From WLMZ01 sp031410915 (lineage in GTDB: Bacteria > Actinomycetota > Acidimicrobiia > Acidimicrobiales > Ilumatobacteraceae), in assembly GCA_031410915.1 (NCBI GenBank), contig JANNZY010000117.1:1-13592 (forward strand): DNA of 13,592 bases, written 5' to 3'. The position numbers and the translations under genes were made by a program. Position 1 is the stretch's first letter. The number at the start of each line of letters is the position of its first letter. Below the pieces are notes generated by a model that was not told where the DNA came from, ran no database searches, and saw only the letters and a program-made list of their open reading frames with translations. Positions 12,756 through 13,592 of the stretch are shown piece after piece.

Positions 12756-13592
12756 GAGTTGATCGCCGCCCAGATCCGCTCGGCGGTCATCGGCAGCTGG
12801 CGAACCGGCTTGCCGACCAGCTTGGCCAGCGCGTTGGAGATGGCTGCGGCCGTCGCCACGTTCGGTGCTTCGGCCAGACCCTTCGCCCCGCGCGGCCCGG
12901 CATCGGGCGTCGAAATCTGCACGAAGTGAGTGGTGATCGCCGGCGAGTCGGCGCACGTCTGCAGCTTGTACTCCAGCAGCCCGGCGTTGCGCTGGCGGGC
13001 GTCGTCGTCGTACAACGTGCCCTCCGTCAGCGCCTGGCCGATGCCCATCATCACGCCGCCCTCGACCTGGCCGAGCGCGCCGGTCTCGTTGAGGATCGTG
13101 CCCGAGTCGTGCGCAGCACCGACCTCCAGCACGCGGGCCACGCCGGTGTCGCGGTCCAGCTTGACTCGCACCGCATGGCACGAGAACTGCGGGGCCACGA
13201 ACGACGCCATGCCGAGATCGCCGACGCACGACGACCCGACGAGTGGTGGTGCACTCGGTGGTGCCCCGGATCCGTGGCCGATGAGCAACTCGCCACCCGA
13301 CGCGATGCCGGCCAACTCCGCGATGCTGACCGACTGGCTCGGCGTGCCGGCGACGTGTGCTGCGCCATCGGCGAGCACGATGTCGGCCGGGCTGGCCTCT
13401 AGGTGTTCGGCCGCAAGGTTGCGCAGCTGCTCGGCGATTTGCCCGGCAGCCGCCACCACTGCACGGCCGTTGTTGAACAGCGTTTGCGAGCCGGTTGCGC
13501 CCATGTCGTAGGGGGCGACGCTGGTGTCCTGGTAGACGAGCTCGAAGTCCTCGGCCTGCATGCCGAGCTCGTCGGCGACCAGTTGCCGCAAC
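12752..13592 (-). CDS. Molybdenum hydroxylase molybdopterin-binding large subunit (CoxL/XdhA-like), 5' partial
   Basis: Catalytic subunit with the Mo-cytosine (or molybdo-) pterin dinucleotide site. Only the last 280 codons are in the window; the family usually has about 750-800 residues, so this is the C-terminal third. Supporting segments: DTSVAPYDMGATGSQT (cofactor-binding), VGAAHDSGTILN, QVEGGVMMGIGQALTEG, and GAKGLAEAPNVATAAAI with the probable active-site Glu (plus 12869-12871). The family's GxGE around that Glu is GLAE here. No CO-dehydrogenase-type active-site loop can be checked, since that part lies outside the window, and the substrate (purine, aldehyde, N-heterocycle, CO) cannot be told. 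The stop overlaps the FAD-subunit start by 4 bp, so the three genes are one operon in the order large, medium, small. Confidence 0.95.
   Translation of the reverse strand, partial: LRQLVADELGMQAEDFELVYQDTSVAPYDMGATGSQTLFNNGRAVVAAAGQIAEQLRNLAAEHLEASPADIVLADGAAHVAGTPSQSVSIAELAGIASGGELLIGHGSGAPPSAPPLVGSSCVGDLGMASFVAPQFSCHAVRVKLDRDTGVARVLEVGAAHDSGTILNETGALGQVEGGVMMGIGQALTEGTLYDDDARQRNAGLLEYKLQTCADSPAITTHFVQISTPDAGPRGAKGLAEAPNVATAAAISNALAKLVGKPVRQLPMTAERIWAAINS

Noticed and set aside
12756..13229. N-terminal extension of the FAD subunit frame upstream of ATG 12755
   Set aside because: It overlaps the large-subunit coding frame, which has clear family motifs, and the FAD subunit normally starts at the MTFAIA position.

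Overview
The DNA is high in G+C, by eye about two thirds, with tightly packed genes and small intergenic gaps. A transmembrane Ser/Thr kinase with PASTA repeats, a very large LPxTG-anchored surface protein and a SDR of the HSD17B4 (MFE-2) type together point to a Gram-positive-type, high-G+C actinobacterium. The kinase sequence style and the TAnnnT boxes placed just before ATG codons fit Acidimicrobiia (Ilumatobacter-like) best, but this placement is inference. There is no rRNA, tRNA, CRISPR array, insertion sequence or phage gene, and every stretch longer than about 100 bases lies in a gene.

Layout. (1) Bases 1-1913, plus strand: the 3' nine-tenths of ligA, the NAD+-dependent DNA ligase; its N-terminus lies outside the window. 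(2) 1920-2465, minus strand: a small unrecognised single-pass membrane protein, ending tail-to-tail with ligA (6 bp apart) and divergent from the next gene. (3) 2566-4662, plus: a membrane Ser/Thr kinase with four extracytoplasmic PASTA repeats and several unusual catalytic-core residues. (4) 4714-5601, plus: a short-chain dehydrogenase resembling the 3-hydroxyacyl-CoA dehydrogenase unit of MFE-2/HSD17B4. (5) 5486-11293, minus: a 1935-residue secreted, wall-anchored protein made of an N-terminal globular region, four DUF11-like domains, six SdrD B-like repeats, a fifth DUF11-like domain, a Pro-rich stalk, LPTTG and a membrane segment. Its last 37 codons are antisense to the end of the SDR gene. 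(6) 11374-13592, minus: an operon for a three-subunit molybdenum hydroxylase (xanthine/CO dehydrogenase family) in the order large (partial), FAD subunit, [2Fe-2S] subunit. The three genes are joined by two 4-bp ATGA overlaps.

How they work together. The last three genes clearly encode one enzyme complex, in which electrons pass from the Mo site through two [2Fe-2S] clusters to FAD; its substrate cannot be read from the sequence. The remaining genes look like independent units. The kinase and the divergent small membrane protein share a 100-bp intergenic region and might be linked functionally, but nothing proves it. I see no evidence of a defence system or other wholly new multi-gene system. 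The most unusual items are the non-canonical kinase core, the architecture of the giant surface protein and its antisense Arg-rich tail, and variant metal-site motifs in LigA and the iron-sulfur subunit.
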